A stretch of 64,000 nt of DNA from Mixta tenebrionis (GTDB taxonomy: Bacteria; Pseudomonadota; Gammaproteobacteria; Enterobacterales; Enterobacteriaceae), in contig NZ_VHQI01000004.1 of NCBI RefSeq assembly GCF_006517625.1, positions 266,771 through 330,770 on the forward strand, read 5' to 3'. A program made the position numbers and the translations under genes. The notes below the pieces were generated by a model. It was not told the origin of the DNA and did no database searches. It saw only the letters and a list, made by a program, of their open reading frames with translations. Positions 48,585 through 56,953 of the stretch are shown piece after piece (the first letter of the stretch is position 1; each line of letters begins with the position of its first letter).

Positions 48585-49582
48585 TGTCGCAGTCACCTTC
48601 TAAACCCCGTTTGACCACCTCAGCGATGATCGCCTCCATTGCGGAAGAAGGTCAGGAAACCCGCTCCGCGCCGTTCGGACATGCGCTGGTAGAGCTGGCG
48701 CGCCAGCGTCAGGATATTGTCGGCATGACCGCCGACCTGGCGAAATATACCGACCTGCATATTTTTGCGCAGGCTTATCCGCAACGCTTCTTCCAGATGG
48801 GCATGGCGGAGCAGCTGCTGATGGGCGCGGCGGGCGGCATGGCGAAAGAGGGCTTCATTCCCTTTGTCACTACCTACGCCGTGTTCGCCACGCGCCGCGC
48901 CTACGATTTTATCCACCAGGTAATCGCGGAAGAGCATCTGAACGTGAAGATTGCCGCCGCCCTGCCCGGTCTGACTACCGGCTACGGCCCCAGCCACCAG
49001 GCGACGGAAGATATGGCTATCATGCGCGGCATTCCCGGCATGACGATTATCGATCCCTGCGACGCGCTTGATATTGAGCAGGCGGTGCCGGCAATGGCGG
49101 CGCATGACGGCCCGGTCTATCTGCGTCTGCTGCGCGGCAAGGTGCCGGTGGTGCTGGATAAATATCACTATCGCTTTGAGATCGGTAAGGCCAGCCTGCT
49201 GGAAGATGGCGGGGATGTGCTGATTATCGCTTCCGGCCTGATGACCATGCGCGCGCTGGCGGTGGCGGAACAGCTGCGCAGGGAGAACATTAGCGTGGCG
49301 GTACTGCACTCGCCTACCATTAAGCCGCTGGATGAGAAGACGATCCTGGAGCAGGCGGCGAAGCCGGGACGCCTGGTGATCACCGCCGAAAACCATAGCG
49401 CGGTAGGCGGCCTGAGCGAAGCGGTGGCGTCGCTGCTGATGCGCAAAGGCGTGCATGTCGATTTCGACACTATCGCCCTGCCCGACGCGTTCCTTGACGC
49501 CGGCGCGCTGCCGACGCTGCACGATCGTTACGGCATCTCCATCGCCATGATGAAAGAGAAAATCAAAGCGCGCCTGCAATAA
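48584..49582 (+). CDS. Transketolase, C-terminal subunit
   Basis: The 332-residue partner half starts at the ATG at 48584, seven bases after AAGGAG; a longer reading from 48533 would overlap the first subunit by more than 50 bases and is rejected. The pyrimidine-binding domain has the catalytic Glu76 (FQMGMAEQLLMGAAGG) and PFVTTYAVFATRRAYD; the C-terminal domain carries VLIIASGLMTMRALA and VITAENHSAVGGL. It completes the operon. A GC hairpin (GGCGCCGG/CCGGCGCC, 49590-49611) without U tract follows the stop. Confidence 0.95.
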   Translation: MSQSPSKPRLTTSAMIASIAEEGQETRSAPFGHALVELARQRQDIVGMTADLAKYTDLHIFAQAYPQRFFQMGMAEQLLMGAAGGMAKEGFIPFVTTYAVFATRRAYDFIHQVIAEEHLNVKIAAALPGLTTGYGPSHQATEDMAIMRGIPGMTIIDPCDALDIEQAVPAMAAHDGPVYLRLLRGKVPVVLDKYHYRFEIGKASLLEDGGDVLIIASGLMTMRALAVAEQLRRENISVAVLHSPTIKPLDEKTILEQAAKPGRLVITAENHSAVGGLSEAVASLLMRKGVHVDFDTIALPDAFLDAGALPTLHDRYGISIAMMKEKIKARLQ

Positions 49583-49923
49583 CCCGCGTGGCGCCGGTTT
49601 TAGCCGGCGCCCCATTCCCCCGCGGGAACAATCTTTTCCCTTTTTGTTTACCTGCCGGTGATTTACCCCCCTGTTTTGGCGGCTTTTCGCACGCCTTTTG
49701 TCTGTTAACTGCGCAGACCTTTAGCAGAAAACCCGACTGGCGCAAGTTAGATGTTAGCGCAATGTTCATAAATCCAGCGTTCGATCAAAATTTCATATTT
49801 TTTTGCTTCGGCATTGACAAGCCGGTGAGCCTTGCGAAACGCGGACTTAAGAAAAAAGCTGAAAAAAGCAAGCCTTAAGCAAGACAAAATCAGTATTGTG
49901 CTGGGGCGATAACTTACTAGAAT

Positions 49924-49939
49924 ACTCACCATCTAGTTG
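49924..49939. promoter_or_regulatory. NrdR box 1 upstream of nrdA (degenerate)
   Basis: ACTCACCATCTAGTTG matches 10 of 16 positions of the NrdR consensus ACACWATATATAGTGT and lies exactly 32 bases before box 2, the usual spacing of three helical turns. Confidence 0.55.
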
Positions 49940-49955
49940 TTCAATCATTCTACAA

Positions 49956-49971
49956 CCCCTACATATAGTGT
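49956..49971. promoter_or_regulatory. NrdR box 2 upstream of nrdA
   Basis: CCCCTACATATAGTGT matches 13 of 16 positions of the NrdR consensus. NrdR represses ribonucleotide reductase genes when dATP is high. Confidence 0.75.
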
Positions 49972-49980
49972 TTATCCACA
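49972..49980 (+). promoter_or_regulatory. DnaA box in the nrdA promoter region
   Basis: TTATCCACA is a perfect DnaA box, directly next to NrdR box 2. A second, near-consensus box, TTATCCCCA, lies on the minus strand at 50003-50011. DnaA control of nrdAB is known in E. coli. Confidence 0.75.
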
Positions 49981-50046
49981 GAGTTACGCACAAAGAGCGA
50001 TCTGGGGATAAACCGGGGCATTTTTCACGGACAGGTAAAACGCGAC

Positions 50047-52332
50047 ATGAATCAGAGTCTGCTCGTCACTAAACGCGATGGCCGCAAAGAGCGCATCAAT
50101 CTGGATAAAATCCACCGGGTTCTCGACTGGGCCGCGGAAGGTCTGAATAACGTTTCCGTATCTCAGGTTGAGCTGCGCTCGCACATCCAGTTCTACGACG
50201 GCATTAAAACCTCCGATATTCACGAAACCATTATCAAGGCCGCAGCCGATCTGATTTCACGCGACGCGCCCGATTATCAATATATGGCCGCCCGCCTGGC
50301 GATCTTCCACCTGCGTAAAAAAGCTTACGGCCAGTTCGAGCCGCCCGCGCTCTACGATCAGGTCACGCGCATGGTCGAAATGGGGAAATATGACCGCCAT
50401 CTGCTGGAAGACTACAGCCGTGAAGAGTTCAGTCAGATGGACGGTTTTATCGACCACTGGCGCGATATGAACTTCTCCTACGCGGCGGTGAAGCAGCTGG
50501 AAGGCAAGTATCTGGTGCAGAACCGCGTCAGCGGCGAAATCTATGAGAGCGCCCAGTTCCTCTATATGCTGGTCGCCGCCTGTCTGTTCTCCAACTATCC
50601 GCGCGAGACGCGTCTGGATTACGTGAAGCGTTTTTATGACGCGGTTTCCACCTTTAAGATTTCGCTGCCGACGCCGATCATGTCCGGCGTGCGCACCCCG
50701 ACCCGCCAGTTCAGCTCCTGCGTGCTGATCGAGTGCGGCGACAGCCTGGATTCGATTAACGCCACCTCCAGCGCCATTGTGAAATATGTTTCCCAGCGCG
50801 CCGGCATCGGCATCAACGCCGGACGCATTCGCGCGCTCGGCAGCCCGATTCGCGGCGGCGAAGCGTTCCATACCGGCTGCATTCCGTTCTATAAACATTT
50901 CCAGACCGCGGTGAAATCCTGCTCGCAGGGCGGCGTGCGCGGCGGCGCGGCGACGCTGTTCTACCCGATGTGGCATCTGGAAGTGGAAAGCCTGCTGGTG
51001 CTGAAGAACAACCGCGGCGTGGAAGGCAACCGCGTGCGCCATATGGATTACGGCGTACAGATTAACAAGCTGATGTATCAGCGTCTGCTGAAGGGCCAGG
51101 ATATTACCCTGTTCAGCCCTTCCGACGTGCCGGGTCTGTATGACGCGTTCTTCGCCGATCAGGATGAGTTTGAGCGCCTGTATACGAAATATGAGCAGGA
51201 TGAGAGCATCCGCAAACAGCGCGTGAAGGCGGTCGATCTCTTCTCGCTGATGATGCAGGAGCGCGCCTCTACCGGCCGTATCTATATCCAGAATGTCGAT
51301 CACTGCAACACCCACAGCCCGTTCGATCCCACCATCGCGCCGGTGCGCCAGTCCAACCTCTGTCTGGAAATCGCGCTGCCCACCAGGCCGCTGATGGACG
51401 TGAACGATGAGAACGGCGAAATCGCGCTCTGCACCCTCTCCGCCTTTAACCTCGGCGCTATCGACAGTCTGGACGATTTGGAAGAGCTGGCGACGCTGGC
51501 GGTACGCGCGCTCGACGCCCTGCTCGACTATCAGGATTACCCGATTCCGGCCGCGCAGCGCGGCGCCATGGGCCGCCGCACGCTCGGCATCGGCGTCATC
51601 AACTTCGCCTACTACCTGGCGAAGCACGGCGTACGCTACTCCGACGGCAGCGCCAACAACCTGACGCACAAAACCTTTGAGGCGATTCAGTACTATCTGC
51701 TGAAGGCCTCCAACGAGCTGGCGAAGGAACAGGGCGCCTGCCCGTGGTTCAACGAAACCACTTACGCCCAGGGCATTATGCCGATCGACACCTACAAAAA
51801 AGATCTGGATGCGATCTGCAACGAGCCGCTGCACTTCGACTGGGATACGCTGCGGGCAGAGATCAAAGCGCACGGCCTGCGCAACTCCACGCTCTCCGCG
51901 CTGATGCCGTCCGAGACCTCTTCGCAGATCTCCAACGCCACCAACGGCATCGAGCCGCCGCGCGGCCATATCAGCATCAAGGCCTCGAAGGACGGCATCC
52001 TGCGCCAGGTGGTGCCGGAGTATGAGCGTCTGAAAGAGAGCTATGAGCTGCTGTGGGAGATGCCGGGCAACGATGGCTATCTGCAGCTGGTGGGGCTGAT
52101 GCAGAAATTTATCGACCAGGCGATTTCCGCCAACACCAACTACGATCCGTCCCGCTTCGCCAACGGCAAGGTGCCGATGAAGCAGCTGCTGAAAGATCTG
52201 CTCACCGCCTATAAGTTCGGCGTAAAAACGCTCTATTACCAGAACACCCGCGACGGCGCGGAAGATGCGCAGGATGATATCGCGCCTTCAGTCCAGGATG
52301 ACGGCTGCGAAAGCGGCGCCTGTAAAATTTAA
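50047..52332 (+). CDS. nrdA: NrdA, class Ia ribonucleotide reductase alpha subunit
   Basis: NrdA reduces ribonucleoside diphosphates to deoxy forms. The 761-residue product has the N-terminal ATP cone (about 5-95, SLLVTKRDGRKERINLDKI) for overall activity control by ATP/dATP. It keeps the active-site cysteines (SSCVLIECGD; NLCLEIALPT with its Glu; ALCTLSAFNLG), the radical relay tyrosines (TLYYQNTRDG), and the C-terminal redox pair C754/C759 (GCESGACKI). Length is identical to E. coli NrdA. A 150-base spacer with GC-rich inverted repeats separates it from nrdB, as in other enterics. Confidence 0.99.
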   Translation: MNQSLLVTKRDGRKERINLDKIHRVLDWAAEGLNNVSVSQVELRSHIQFYDGIKTSDIHETIIKAAADLISRDAPDYQYMAARLAIFHLRKKAYGQFEPPALYDQVTRMVEMGKYDRHLLEDYSREEFSQMDGFIDHWRDMNFSYAAVKQLEGKYLVQNRVSGEIYESAQFLYMLVAACLFSNYPRETRLDYVKRFYDAVSTFKISLPTPIMSGVRTPTRQFSSCVLIECGDSLDSINATSSAIVKYVSQRAGIGINAGRIRALGSPIRGGEAFHTGCIPFYKHFQTAVKSCSQGGVRGGAATLFYPMWHLEVESLLVLKNNRGVEGNRVRHMDYGVQINKLMYQRLLKGQDITLFSPSDVPGLYDAFFADQDEFERLYTKYEQDESIRKQRVKAVDLFSLMMQERASTGRIYIQNVDHCNTHSPFDPTIAPVRQSNLCLEIALPTRPLMDVNDENGEIALCTLSAFNLGAIDSLDDLEELATLAVRALDALLDYQDYPIPAAQRGAMGRRTLGIGVINFAYYLAKHGVRYSDGSANNLTHKTFEAIQYYLLKASNELAKEQGACPWFNETTYAQGIMPIDTYKKDLDAICNEPLHFDWDTLRAEIKAHGLRNSTLSALMPSETSSQISNATNGIEPPRGHISIKASKDGILRQVVPEYERLKESYELLWEMPGNDGYLQLVGLMQKFIDQAISANTNYDPSRFANGKVPMKQLLKDLLTAYKFGVKTLYYQNTRDGAEDAQDDIAPSVQDDGCESGACKI

Positions 52333-52482
52333 TCGGGTCTGACCGGCAGGCAGCCGGTCATGACGCTTCTTCTGGCCGCGCCCGGCGCGGCCGCAACATG
52401 GCAGGCCGCGTATCTGCGGTCAGAACGGCTTCAGCGCCCCGCTCGCGGGGCCAGCCTGTCCCGTTAGCATGTGGAATGAAAT

Positions 52483-53613
52483 ATGGCTTACACCACCTTT
52501 TCTCAGAACAAAAACGATCAGCTGCTGGAGCCGATGTTCTTCGGCCAGCCGGTTAACGTCGCGCGTTACGATCAGCAAAAATATGACATCTTCGAAAAAC
52601 TGATTGAAAAGCAGCTCTCCTTCTTCTGGCGTCCGGAAGAGGTGGACGTCTCGCGCGATCGCATCGATTTCCAGGCGCTGCCGGAGCATGAAAAACATAT
52701 CTTCCTCAGCAACCTGAAATATCAGACGCTGCTGGATTCGATCCAGGGACGCAGCCCGAACGTGGCGCTGCTGCCGCTGATCTCTATCCCGGAGCTGGAA
52801 ACCTGGGTGGAAACCTGGGCCTTTTCGGAAACCATCCACTCGCGCTCCTATACCCATATCATCCGCAACATCGTCAACGATCCGGCGCTGGTGTTCGATG
52901 ATATCGTGACCAATGAGCAGATCCTGAAGCGCGCCAGCGATATTTCCGCCTACTATGACGATCTGATTGAAATGACCAGCTACTGGCATCTGCTGGGCGA
53001 AGGCAGCCATCAGGTCAACGGCAAAACCGTTACCGTCAACCTGCGCGCGCTGAAAAAGCAGCTTTACCTCTGCCTGATGAGCGTTAACGCGCTGGAAGCG
53101 ATTCGCTTTTACGTCAGCTTCGCCTGCTCCTTCGCCTTCGCCGAGCGCGAGCTGATGGAAGGCAACGCGAAAATTATCCGCCTGATTGCGCGCGATGAGG
53201 CGCTGCACCTGACCGGCACCCAGCATATGCTGAACCTGCTGCGCAGCGGCGAAGACGATCCGGAAATGGCGGAGATTGCTCAGGAGTGCCGCCAGGAGTG
53301 CTTTGAGCTGTTTAAGCTGGCCGCGATGCAGGAGAAAGAGTGGGCGGAATATCTGTTCCGCGACGGTTCGATGATCGGCCTGAACAAAGATATCCTCTGC
53401 CAGTATATTGAGTACATTACCAATATTCGTATGCAGGCGGTGGGGCTGGATCTGCCGTTCCAGACGCGATCCAACCCGATTCCGTGGATCAACGCCTGGC
53501 TGGTATCCGATAACGTGCAGGTGGCGCCGCAGGAAGTTGAGGTTAGCTCCTACCTGGTGGGCCAGATCGATTCCGAAGTGGGCGAAAACGACTTCGACGA
53601 TTTCCAGCTGTAA
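52483..53613 (+). CDS. nrdB: NrdB, class Ia ribonucleotide reductase beta subunit
   Basis: NrdB holds the diferric-tyrosyl radical cofactor. The 376-residue product shows the iron ligand regions [26 protein letters not shown] with the radical Tyr at 123 by this numbering (122 in mature E. coli numbering), and [15 protein letters not shown]. The C-terminal tail ending [12 protein letters not shown] is the part that docks into NrdA. The ferredoxin gene yfaE starts two bases after its stop. Confidence 0.99.
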   Translation: MAYTTFSQNKNDQLLEPMFFGQPVNVARYDQQKYDIFEKLIEKQLSFFWRPEEVDVSRDRIDFQALPEHEKHIFLSNLKYQTLLDSIQGRSPNVALLPLISIPELETWVETWAFSETIHSRSYTHIIRNIVNDPALVFDDIVTNEQILKRASDISAYYDDLIEMTSYWHLLGEGSHQVNGKTVTVNLRALKKQLYLCLMSVNALEAIRFYVSFACSFAFAERELMEGNAKIIRLIARDEALHLTGTQHMLNLLRSGEDDPEMAEIAQECRQECFELFKLAAMQEKEWAEYLFRDGSMIGLNKDILCQYIEYITNIRMQAVGLDLPFQTRSNPIPWINAWLVSDNVQVAPQEVEVSSYLVGQIDSEVGENDFDDFQL

Positions 53614-53615
53614 CC

Positions 53616-53876
53616 ATGGCCGGCACGACCATCAAACTCTGCCTTTCCGGCGCGCAGCTTGAATGCAGCGACGAGCACCCGACGCTGCTGGCGCTGCTGG
53701 AGGCGCATAATATTTGCGTGGAGTACCAGTGCCGCGAGGGCTACTGCGGCTCCTGCCGCACGCGGCTGGTAAAGGGCGAAGTCAGCTATGCCGACCAGCC
53801 GCTGGCCTTTATTCAGCAGGGCGAAATTCTGCCCTGCTGCTGTCAGGCCAACGGCGATATTGAAATAGAATTGTGA
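53616..53876 (+). CDS. yfaE: YfaE, [2Fe-2S] ferredoxin for NrdB cofactor maintenance
   Basis: The 86-residue ferredoxin supplies electrons that reduce the NrdB diiron site during cofactor repair. The cluster cysteines are C39, C44, C47 (CREGYCGSC) and one of the three cysteines near residue 75 (LPCCCQANG). It is in an operon with nrdB. The order nrdA-nrdB-yfaE is as in E. coli, where inaA would follow; here a siderophore gene block begins instead. Confidence 0.96.
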   Translation: MAGTTIKLCLSGAQLECSDEHPTLLALLEAHNICVEYQCREGYCGSCRTRLVKGEVSYADQPLAFIQQGEILPCCCQANGDIEIEL

Positions 53877-53904
53877 AACGGGCCGCGGCCCGTTCTTCAT
53901 TTTG
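53877..53904 (+). terminator. Terminator after nrdA-nrdB-yfaE
   Basis: ACGGGCC (53878-53884) pairs with GGCCCGT (53887-53893) and is followed by the T-rich stretch TCTTCATTTT. The two-base spacing in the middle implies that the inner pairs open to form the loop. Confidence 0.7.
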
Positions 53905-53965
53905 CCGCCGCCGCGTTTTGCCCCTCTCCGCGCCAATAACGCTTGCATCCGTTTCGCAGCACGCT

Positions 53966-53984
53966 GAAAATGAGTCTTATTACC
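53966..53984. promoter_or_regulatory. Candidate Fur box upstream of fepB
   Basis: GAAAATGAGTCTTATTACC matches 13 of 19 positions of the Fur consensus and lies 19 bases before the fepB start. This is expected for an iron-siderophore uptake gene but was judged by eye only. Confidence 0.5.
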
Positions 53985-54003
53985 GATAAGCAGGGATGAA
54001 CTC

Positions 54004-54972
54004 GTGATCGCTACCGCCGCCCGCTGCGGGCTTCTGTTTCTGACGACTTTTTTCTTCACGCACGCCGCGCTGGCGCAGCAGGCAGGCTGGCCGCGCCAGT
54101 TTCACGATCTGCGCGGCACGCATACGCTTACCCAGCCGCCGCAGCGCATCGTCTCTACCAGCGTCACCCTTACCGGCTCGCTGCTGGCGATTGATGCGCC
54201 GGTGGTCGCCAGCGGCTCCACTATCGCCAGTAACCGCATTGCCGACGAGCAGGGCTTCTTTCGTCAGTGGGGCGAGGTGGCGCGCGCGCGCGGCGTGGCG
54301 CGTATTCCGCCAGGAGAGCCTAATGTCGAAACGGTGGCGATGCAGAAGCCCGATCTGATCCTGGTCAGCGCTACCGGCGGCGACTCCACGCTGGCGCTTT
54401 ACGATCGGCTGGCGGCGCTGGCGCCGGTGGTGGTGGTGAACTATGACGATAAAAGCTGGCAGCAGCTGCTGACGCTGCTTGGTGATATTACCGGGCACGA
54501 AAAGCAGGCGGCGCAGCGCATCGCCCGGTTCGACCGGGCGATGGAGCAGATGAAACAGCGTATCAAGCTGCCTGCGCAGCCGGTTAATGCGCTGGTGTGG
54601 GATATTCACTCTCAGTCGGCGAATCTGTGGACGCCGGAATCGGCGCAGGGGCAGTTTCTGCTTCAGGCGGGCATGACGCTGGCGCCGCTGCCGGAAAACG
54701 TGCGCCCGCGCGCTACCCAGGGCAGGCGCCAGGATATCGTGCCGCTGATGGGCGAAAACCTGGTTAACGGCCTGAGCGGCAAAACCCTGCTGCTGTTCGC
54801 CGCCACCGACAGCAGCGCGCAGTCGTTAATGGCCAGCCCGCTGCTCAGCCATCAGCCGGCGGTAGCGGCTAAACAGGTTTACCCATTGGGAGCGGAAACC
54901 TTCCGTCTCGACTACTACAGCGCCATGGGACTGGTGCAGCAGCTGAACGAGCTGTTCGGCGCCGCGCGCTGA
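54004..54972 (+). CDS. fepB: FepB, periplasmic ferric-catecholate siderophore binding protein
   Basis: FepB delivers ferric enterobactin-type siderophores to the FepDGC importer. The 322-residue product begins at GTG 54004, with AGGG eight bases upstream; the nearby ATG at 53996 runs into a stop after three codons. A signal peptide ([24 protein letters not shown], then QQAG) precedes the mature protein. Many stretches are nearly the same as E. coli Fep[31 protein letters not shown]-like positions, [30 protein letters not shown]. It is followed after nine bases by the entD-like gene. No fepDGC or fepA is in the window. Confidence 0.93.
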   Translation: MIATAARCGLLFLTTFFFTHAALAQQAGWPRQFHDLRGTHTLTQPPQRIVSTSVTLTGSLLAIDAPVVASGSTIASNRIADEQGFFRQWGEVARARGVARIPPGEPNVETVAMQKPDLILVSATGGDSTLALYDRLAALAPVVVVNYDDKSWQQLLTLLGDITGHEKQAAQRIARFDRAMEQMKQRIKLPAQPVNALVWDIHSQSANLWTPESAQGQFLLQAGMTLAPLPENVRPRATQGRRQDIVPLMGENLVNGLSGKTLLLFAATDSSAQSLMASPLLSHQPAVAAKQVYPLGAETFRLDYYSAMGLVQQLNELFGAAR

Positions 54973-54981
54973 CCGTCGCCG

Positions 54982-55734
54982 ATGCTGAGCGTTACCCATA
55001 CCTTTACCGCCCCGCCCTTTATTCAACGGGCGCAGGGCGGTTTTCTTCGCGCTTTTCCGGCGCTGCGTTTTTGCCTGGCTGAGTTCGATCGCCAGGCTTT
55101 TCGCCCGGCGGATTTTCTGCTGGCGGAGATCCCCTTTCCGCCGCCGCTGCGCGCCGCCGCCGCAAAGCGTCAGGCGGAATATCTCGCCGGACGCTACTGC
55201 GCCGCCATGCTGTTGCAGCAGGCGGGCGTTGCCGCCAGCGCGCTGCCGTTCAGCCGTTCGGCTCCGCTCTGGCCCGCCGGCTGGCGCGGCTCGATCTCTC
55301 ATACCGACGATCGCGCCATCGCCGTGCTGGCGCCCGTCAGCAGCGGCCTGGCGCCAGGCATCGATATTGAAAACGCCCGTCCTGAGGCGATGCCGGAACT
55401 GGCGCCGCTGTTTGCCGCTCCCGCTGAACGGGCGGTTATCGGCGCTTCAGCGCTGGCGGACGAGCAAGGGCTGCTGGCGCTGTTCTCCGCCAAAGAGAGC
55501 CTGTATAAGGCGCTCTGGCCGCAGGTTCAGCAGTTTTTCGGCTTTGACGCCGCCGCGCTGATCGCTATCGATACCCGGCGCGCTACCCTTAGCCTGCAGC
55601 TAACGCGCAGCCTTGCCCCGACGCTGCCGCGTGGTGCGATCTTTACCGCCCGCTATCAGCTGGACGCGCGCGGCGTTATTGTCGCGCTTTGCGCAGCGCT
55701 TACGGCTGCGTCGCCTCCTCCGACGCGGCAATAA
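54982..55734 (+). CDS. entD: EntD-type 4'-phosphopantetheinyl transferase
   Basis: The enzyme transfers phosphopantetheine from coenzyme A to the serine of carrier domains, here most likely those of the adjacent NRPS. The 250-residue product has the family motifs ISHTDDRAIAV (about residue 105), GIDIENARP (about 126), which binds magnesium, and LFSAKESLYKALWP (about 169), with the catalytic Glu and Lys. E. coli EntD is about 40 residues shorter; the extra length is at both ends. The gene is nine bases after fepB without a strong SD, so translation may be coupled. Its last 35 bases overlap the end of entS on the other strand. Confidence 0.92.
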   Translation: MLSVTHTFTAPPFIQRAQGGFLRAFPALRFCLAEFDRQAFRPADFLLAEIPFPPPLRAAAAKRQAEYLAGRYCAAMLLQQAGVAASALPFSRSAPLWPAGWRGSISHTDDRAIAVLAPVSSGLAPGIDIENARPEAMPELAPLFAAPAERAVIGASALADEQGLLALFSAKESLYKALWPQVQQFFGFDAAALIAIDTRRATLSLQLTRSLAPTLPRGAIFTARYQLDARGVIVALCAALTAASPPPTRQ

Positions 55735-56953
55735 AGCGACAGCGGCGCAGCGGCGGCGCCAGCAGGCTGATTAACACACCTGCGCCCAGCGCGCAGGCGC
55801 CGAAGGCCAGCGCGGTAAGCGAAGGCGGCAGCAGCCGTCCCAGCGCCCCCAGCCCCAGCGCCCCCAGCGAATCGCCGCTGACATCCTGCGCGGCGCCCAG
55901 GCTGTTTACCCGGCCCAGCAGGCGATCCGGCGTATGGCTCTGAATCAGTGTGAACTGCAGCAGCGACGCCATGGCGTTAAAATAGCCGTAGCAGACCAGC
56001 GCCAGCAGCCCCAGCGTAAAGTGTGCGGCCAGCCCAAGACAGGCCAGCGCGCCGAAGGCGGCGCAGGCGCTGATTAACAGCATCACGCCGGGACGCGGAT
56101 GGCGCGCTATCCAGCCGCTGGTCACCGCGCCCACCATCGCTCCCAGCGGCACGGCGGAATACATCAACCCCACCTGCGACAGCCCCACCTGCCAGCTCTC
56201 CTGCGCCAGCGCCGGGAAAAGAATACGTATCGCGCCGGCCATGCTGATCAGCATTCCCAATAGCACGACACAGCCTACTACCGGATGGCTGACGACAAAC
56301 TTGACGCCGCCGAGCATGGCGCGCAGCGGATGCTCCGGTTCTCCCGCCTCTGGCTTCATAGCGGGTAAACGCGTCAGCGGGATTAGCGTACCGAGGGTGG
56401 CGGCCGCCGCCACGGCAAAGCTCGTCCCGACGCCGCCCGCCATAATGATCAGCCCGCCGAGCGCCGGCGAAATAATCGCGCCCAGGCGCACCGTCAACAT
56501 GCTGAGCGCCCCGGCGGCGGCGAGATTCTCGCGCCCGCCCAGATTAGGGATCGCCGCCATCAGCGCCGTCATGCCGAGCGCGCCGAAGAAGCCGTCCCAG
56601 GCCGCCAGCAGCCAGAGCGCCTGCAGCGAGGGCGCCGGCGCCCAGGCGTTCAGGCTGAGCAGAATAAAGCCTGTGCCGCAGGTGCCGCGGGCGAACAGGA
56701 TCAGCCTGCGCCGATCCAGCCGATCCGCCAGCACGCCGCCCCACAGCAGGCCGATAAAGGCGCCGACTCCCTCGATAGTCACCGCCACCCCGACCTGTAA
56801 CGTAGAGCCGGTCATCTGCTGCACCTGCACCGGCACCCCCACCGCCAGCATGCCGAGTGCGAACACCGACAGCATACGGGCGATAAAAATCGCCCGAAAC
56901 CAGCGGTTTGATTTCAGCAGGCTGAAATCGAGAAAAAAGGATTTTTTATTCAT
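55700..56953 (-). CDS. entS: EntS, catecholate siderophore exporter (MFS)
   Basis: The 417-residue major facilitator protein exports the finished siderophore across the inner membrane. It resembles E. coli EntS (416 aa) throughout: the start MNKKSFFLDFSLLKSNRWFRA, VPVQVQQMTGSTLQVG, GGVLADRLDRRRLILFARGTCG, WDGFFGALGMTALMAA and ALSMLTVRLGAIISPALGG. Its ATG overlaps the NRPS stop by 8 bases (56946-56953), so the two are translated together. Convergent overlap with entD is 35 bases. Confidence 0.94.
   Translation of the reverse strand: MNKKSFFLDFSLLKSNRWFRAIFIARMLSVFALGMLAVGVPVQVQQMTGSTLQVGVAVTIEGVGAFIGLLWGGVLADRLDRRRLILFARGTCGTGFILLSLNAWAPAPSLQALWLLAAWDGFFGALGMTALMAAIPNLGGRENLAAAGALSMLTVRLGAIISPALGGLIIMAGGVGTSFAVAAAATLGTLIPLTRLPAMKPEAGEPEHPLRAMLGGVKFVVSHPVVGCVVLLGMLISMAGAIRILFPALAQESWQVGLSQVGLMYSAVPLGAMVGAVTSGWIARHPRPGVMLLISACAAFGALACLGLAAHFTLGLLALVCYGYFNAMASLLQFTLIQSHTPDRLLGRVNSLGAAQDVSGDSLGALGLGALGRLLPPSLTALAFGACALGAGVLISLLAPPLRRCRFIAASEEATQP

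Larger units (their letters stand above)
49583..50046. other. Intergenic region upstream of nrdA
   Basis: The 464-base gap holds a GC hairpin after the transketolase gene, then the nrdA control region with two NrdR boxes and DnaA boxes. Nothing else is recognised in 49620-49920; the short frames there are AT-rich and look non-coding. Confidence 0.6.

Noticed and set aside
50257-51969. A 570-codon open frame on the minus strand
   Set aside because: Antisense to nrdA, which has all catalytic residues and full length.
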